Assembly (NCBI GenBank): GCA_003550305.1
Contig: QKYT01000061.1
Span: 111,384-175,383 of the forward strand
Source: Glomus cerebriforme
Lineage: Eukaryota; Glomeromycota; Glomeromycetes; Glomerales; Glomeraceae
Direction of reading: 5' to 3'
DNA length: 64,000 nt
Made by a program: the position numbers and the translations under genes. This document shows positions 60,682-64,000 of the stretch, piece by piece. Each line of letters begins with the position of its first letter. Within the stretch, counting starts at the first letter, position 1. Below the pieces are notes generated by a model. That model was given only the letters and a program-made list of their open reading frames with translations. It did no database searches and was not told the origin of the DNA.

Positions 60682-61874
60682 CTATAGAATTAAAAAATAC
60701 AATTTATTAATTATCTTACTATCCAGTGATCATAAAAAGATAAAATATAGCTCATTTGATTCACCTCATTGAGACGTATCAAATGGTACTAATTTCCCAT
60801 TTCTAGGTGCGATAAATATCAAAATATTACATTTTTTATTTAGTTTTTTACGATTTATCAAATATCTCAACATCTATTACACCTAGAAATGTGAAATTAG
60901 TACCATTCGATACGTCTCAGTGAGGCGAATCGAATGAACTATATTTTATCATTTTATGATCACTGGATAGTGAGATAATTAATAAATTGTAGATATCTGT
61001 AAGATAGATCAGTTTTTGACTAGTGTTAATCTGCAATCTTTAATTAAAACAATTGAACATGATGATATTCTTGAGATTTGGAAGGTTTCCCAATATAATT
61101 ATCCTAAATGCTATCAATACGTAGTTTTACTTAACACTGGCAAGCATTTATGTACATGCTTTATGCTTGTCACTCATGGTATTATATGCCAGCACTTTTT
61201 TAAAGTATTTGTTGAATCTTTCAAAGCATGTTTTCATCTGAAGCTAATTTCTCGCCAGTAGTATAAAGATGAATATATTAGTTCAAGTGAGGGTGACTTT
61301 AACGAAATGGTTATAGGTAATCCCCAATTCTAACCATACATTAGAATTTACCCAAAAGTACATTATGAATGATATTTCAGATTATGACAGATAAATATCA
61401 CAAATCAACTGAAATATGATACTTTAACGGGCGAAGTGAAAAAAGCTATTCAATTCGCAATTCGGGATAGTGATGATGAACTAATTCAGTTTATAAGAGA
61501 TTTTAATAAAAGAAAGGAAGATCAATAAATTCAGGCTGAATTGATTAAACGGAAAGAAATATTAGCAAATAAGAGAATGAATGAGAATGATAATCAAGTT
61601 ATTCATAGAAGAGATGGAGTATTAGTTGATTCTAATAAAGTTTTAGATCCATTAAGACATCAATCAAAAGGAAGATCACTAGCAAAATGATTGAAGTTAT
61701 CTATCAAAACTGGAAGCAAGACAAGTTTAAAAAACAGAGATAACAGATAAGGGCAAACAAATAGCTGATGGGGTCGTAAATGTGGCATATGTGAGGAAAA
61801 TGGTCATTATTGCAATACTTATTCAAAGAATCAAGTAAATTGATTAATAAAAGCTTATAGTAAGTATAATGCAA

Positions 61875-61951
61875 ACCTAGTGCAGGAATCGAACCTGCGT
61901 TTTTATGATAAAAAAAAATATCTAGCATTCTGCCAACTGAACTAACTGAGC
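61875..61951 (-). repeat. tRNA-like unit 3
   Basis: Minus-strand unit: GCTCAGT start, D-arm GTTCAGTTGGCAGAAT, T-arm GCAGGTTCGATTCCTGC (five perfect stem pairs), end ACTAGGT. The middle contains nine T in a row. Confidence 0.7.
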
Positions 61952-62109
61952 AAATTTTAATATTATTAAACGATAGGTATTATAAATGCTTATTTTTAAG
62001 GTTCAAAAAACAATTAAAAAATTTAAATCCTGATTTTAACAAAAATCCTTGAGGATTTTTGTTGATACTACATGATATAAGAAACTCCAGAATTAATTAA
62101 AATTAAAAG

Positions 62110-62186
62110 GCCCAGTACAGGAATCGAACTCGCGTTTCTATGATAAAAAAAAATATCTAGCATTTTGCCAACTGAACTAACTGAGC
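62110..62186 (-). repeat. tRNA-like unit 4
   Basis: Minus-strand unit with start GCTCAGT and end ACTGGGC, whose seven acceptor positions all pair (one G-T). T-arm GCGAGTTCGATTCCTGT is slightly degraded. Confidence 0.7.
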
Positions 62187-62331
62187 AAATTTTAATGTTA
62201 CTAAATGATAGATGTTATAAACGCTTATTTTTTAAGATTCAAAGAATAATTAAAAAATTTAAATCCTGATTTTAACAAAAATTCTTGATACTACATAACA
62301 TAAGAAACTCTGAAATTAATTAAAATTAAAG

Positions 62332-62411
62332 GCCCAGTGTAGGAATTGAACTCACGTTTCTATGATAAAAAAATAAAATATTTAGTGTTCTACCAACTGA
62401 ACTAACTGAGC
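62332..62411 (-). repeat. tRNA-like unit 5
   Basis: Minus-strand unit, start GCTCAGT, end ACTGGGC with a full acceptor stem; T-arm GTGAGTTCAATTCCTAC is degraded. Closest to the outer right end of the MULE. Confidence 0.65.
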
Positions 62412-62514
62412 AAATTTTAATGTTACTAAACAATAGGTGTTATATTTATATATTATTATATGATTATGTAACGGGAAATATTGATCTCACCTGGGGTGAG
62501 AAATAAATTTTCCC

Positions 62515-64000
62515 TATTATTTATTATATAAATATATTGATTTATATTTATAAATAAATAATTATTATAGCAAAAAAAAATTTTTTTTTAAAAATATATC
62601 TGTTATTATTATATTATTAGTTCAGAGTTACTTAGAATTGGGATAAAGAAAAATAATAAGGTTAGGAAAGTAAACTAAGAGAAGAAAAGATGTTATAATC
62701 ATTATACTAAAGATACAAAAATAGGTTATCTAGTCAGTAGCTTTTTTAGATAATTATTTAATTTATATTATTAAATACAGTAGTGATAATAACAAACTTT
62801 TAATAATATTTAAAATAAATTTTTATAAATTATTTTAAATTACTAAAATTTTTTTTTTTAATTTGCTTTTTATATTAATCTTAATAATATTTAAAAAATT
62901 TTTAGTTAGATTTAATTAAAATTACTATATATTATAAGCTATAATATTATAGATGTTATCCAAATTAGTAAATTACATATAAACTAAATGAATTTGTACA
63001 TCTTAAATTATATTTATGATATTTCAAAATAATTTAGATGGTATTTATATATAGTACCTCCCTTATGCATAATATTCTTTTCTTTTTTATACAAAAAAAA
63101 ATTTATTTCTATTAATATTATTATTTTAAAAATCTAATTTTACTTAGAAATTACATATAAATATTTTTCTAATTATAATGCAAATTTTTAAATACTGCAG
63201 TATAAGGTAAATAAAAAGTAATAATATAGTATATAGTTAATAATTTATAAGTAAAATTAAAATATAAGCACATATGTATTATTTAATTTTATAATAGTAA
63301 TTTATTAAATAGTTAGTTAATTAAGTAATGTAGCAATCACATGTAATTATATAGCACAGTAATAATATAAGAATTGTAAGAATCATATAAGAGTCATATG
63401 ATAAAAAAATAGTTAGAAAAAGGAAAAATAAAAGAAAAAAAAATGTAAAAAAAAAAAAGAAATATATATGTAAAAGAAAATAATTATAATAATATCATAT
63501 TTAATAATAATATAATATATATTTATTAAAAACGTAATGATAAATTATAATTCATAATAAGTAAAGAAGAAATAATGATAAAAAAGAAAAAAATTAAATG
63601 ATAAATTTCTTAAAAAATATTTTATATAACAAAATTTATTATAAATAGGGTAGCTTTTAACTTTAGTAAAGTAAATCTTTATAATTTAAGAAAAATAAGA
63701 AAAATAAATAAATAAATAAATTTACATATTTATTAAAAATAAACTTTCAATTTTTGGTCATTTCTTATAAGTAAATAACTACCTTAATTGAAACTTATTT
63801 TTATAATGGCTTGAACTGGTGTGATAATTAACATCTTAGAATAAGGTTCTTGATAACTAAAAGCTTTCTATTGCAAATGGTGCATATTTTAAGAATCTTT
63901 AAAGAAAATTCAAATCTTTATTGGCTTGGTCTACATTTAGATCTTAGAAAAAAATATAAGAAAAGTATCCTAGTAAATAGATTTTTAGTAAAAAAGAGAG
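62515..64000. other. very AT-rich gene-free end of window
   Basis: The right 9-bp target duplication (62515-62523) is followed by almost pure A/T DNA. Contains the second copy of a dispersed repeat (63051-63200). No gene supported. Confidence 0.6.
63051..63200 (+). repeat. dispersed repeat, copy 2
   Basis: Same orientation as 31930-32085: TAGTACCTCCCTTATGCAT, then AAATTACATATAAATATTTT. More AT-rich than copy 1. Confidence 0.6.

Larger units (their letters stand above)
58302..61025. mobile_element. insertion C: foldback MITE with CACT(A/G) ends, split by a hAT element
   Basis: Ends CACTGGTCAAAAACTGATC and (complement) CACTAGTCAAAAACTGATC, identical for about 15 further bases; TTA flanks both sides (58299-58301 and 61026-61028). 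A 3-bp duplication with CACTA/CACTG ends suggests the CACTA (CMC/EnSpm) superfamily; PIF/Harbinger also duplicates TTA or TAA. Without the inner hAT copy it is about 440 bp. The right part (about 60700-60990) is a long hairpin: two arms of roughly 125 bp, each running from ATTAATTATCT to TTTCTAGGTG. Confidence 0.8.
55101..61910 (+). pseudogene. MULE transposase with SWIM zinc finger, split by three insertions
   Basis: Ordered fragments: 55101-55434 (N-terminal part with SIAIHFVEQYALQKNFAIVK, FAR1-like DNA-binding text), 56690-57287 (VVYGRCNATTIRNLLQPKY, then the first catalytic block IIIYNNTA), 57540-58301 (IFVTNADPTI and FPKAYHMQCLYHLYQN of the MULE core), 61026-61320 (SWIM finger with CTCFMLVTHGIICQHFF), and about 61430-61850 (KGRSLAK region and zinc knuckle CGICEENGHYCNTY). 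Removing insertion C with one TTA copy joins the frame exactly (GAG CTT AAT CTG CAA), and removing B restores YKWV to LQYCLETCE. Stops are numerous. Two likely catalytic Asp positions are Asn here (YNNTA, TNADP) and the last Cys of the knuckle is Tyr. Confidence 0.85.
54475..62514 (+). mobile_element. 8-kb Mutator-like element (MULE) with four nested insertions
   Basis: Bounded by long inverted repeats. The left end GGAAAAATTTATTTCTCA and the complement of the right end GGGAAAATTTATTTCTCA continue matching through GAGTGAGATCAATATT and for several hundred bases, over tRNA-like units. A perfect 9-bp duplication TATTATTTA flanks it. Inside are the pieces of a MULE transposase with SWIM zinc finger and zinc knuckle, interrupted by insertions A, B and C; C contains element D. 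The transposase has stops and changed catalytic residues, so this copy is not autonomous. Original length without insertions would be roughly 3.8 kb. A 645-base run of N (55631-56275) lies in insertion A. Confidence 0.88.
61860..62514 (-). repeat. right terminal inverted repeat of the MULE
   Basis: Complement matches the left repeat: outer block GGGAAAATTTATTTCTCA, then three tRNA-like units at about 225-237 bp spacing. Spacers between units carry the same CAAAAATCCTTGAGGATTTT-type palindrome as the left repeat. Confidence 0.85.

Noticed and set aside
60700..60990. Long hairpin at 60.7-61.0 kb as a separate element
   Set aside because: Its outer ends join to the CACT-type terminal repeat on both sides once the hAT copy is removed, so it is part of insertion C.

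Overview
The window looks like a piece of a nuclear genome from an early-diverging filamentous fungus. The best fit is an arbuscular mycorrhizal Glomeromycotina species of the Rhizophagus type (inference). Reasons: very AT-rich DNA, gene-dense islands with many short introns (about 45-130 nt), typical fungal genes (metaxin/Sam37, Cox4, RRM-Pumilio, cytosolic CcP-like peroxidase), a decayed Crinkler-type gene, and abundant SWIM-type MULE and hAT transposon debris. There are no operons, CRISPR arrays or rRNA genes.

Layout. 1-5.8 kb: decayed hAT transposase, decayed unknown gene, Crinkler-type C-terminal remnant. 5.8-28.7 kb: gene island with glucose-6-phosphate isomerase, Spc24 (with a probable U12-type AT-AC intron), an RRM+Pumilio protein, an F-box protein, glucuronokinase, the METTL3/IME4 m6A writer, endonuclease V, tRNA-dihydrouridine synthase 1, metaxin/Sam37 and cytochrome oxidase subunit Cox4. 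28.8-33.9 kb: repeat-rich, nearly gene-free. 33.9-39.5 kb: inositol-3-phosphate synthase, an SPFH/stomatin-like protein, a four-span claudin-like membrane protein. 39.5-43.9 kb: a PD-(D/E)XK-like reading frame and an unrecognised broken gene. 44.0-52.3 kb: beta-carbonic anhydrase, CcP-like peroxidase, an unknown membrane protein, sphingosine-1-phosphate lyase, a BAR-domain protein. 52.3-64.0 kb: repeats, dominated by one 8-kb nested transposon.

The transposon nest is the largest structure found. A dead MULE (54475-62514) has long terminal inverted repeats and a perfect 9-bp target duplication. Its terminal repeats carry tandem tRNA-like units, two on the left and three inverted on the right. 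The transposase is split by three insertions with their own terminal repeats and duplications: two hAT-like MITEs and a foldback MITE. The foldback MITE is itself split by a full-length 2,275-bp hAT element with a perfect 8-bp duplication. The order of events can be read from the sequence.

Functional links: inositol-3-phosphate synthase and glucuronokinase belong to the myo-inositol to UDP-glucuronate route, and GPI acts on the glucose-6-phosphate that feeds inositol synthesis. METTL3, Dus1 and the RRM-Pumilio protein are all RNA-level regulators. Besides the AT-AC intron, two GC-AG introns and a 24-nt microexon were needed to keep conserved proteins in frame. All exon limits were worked out by eye from reading frame and splice signals and have not been checked against transcripts.
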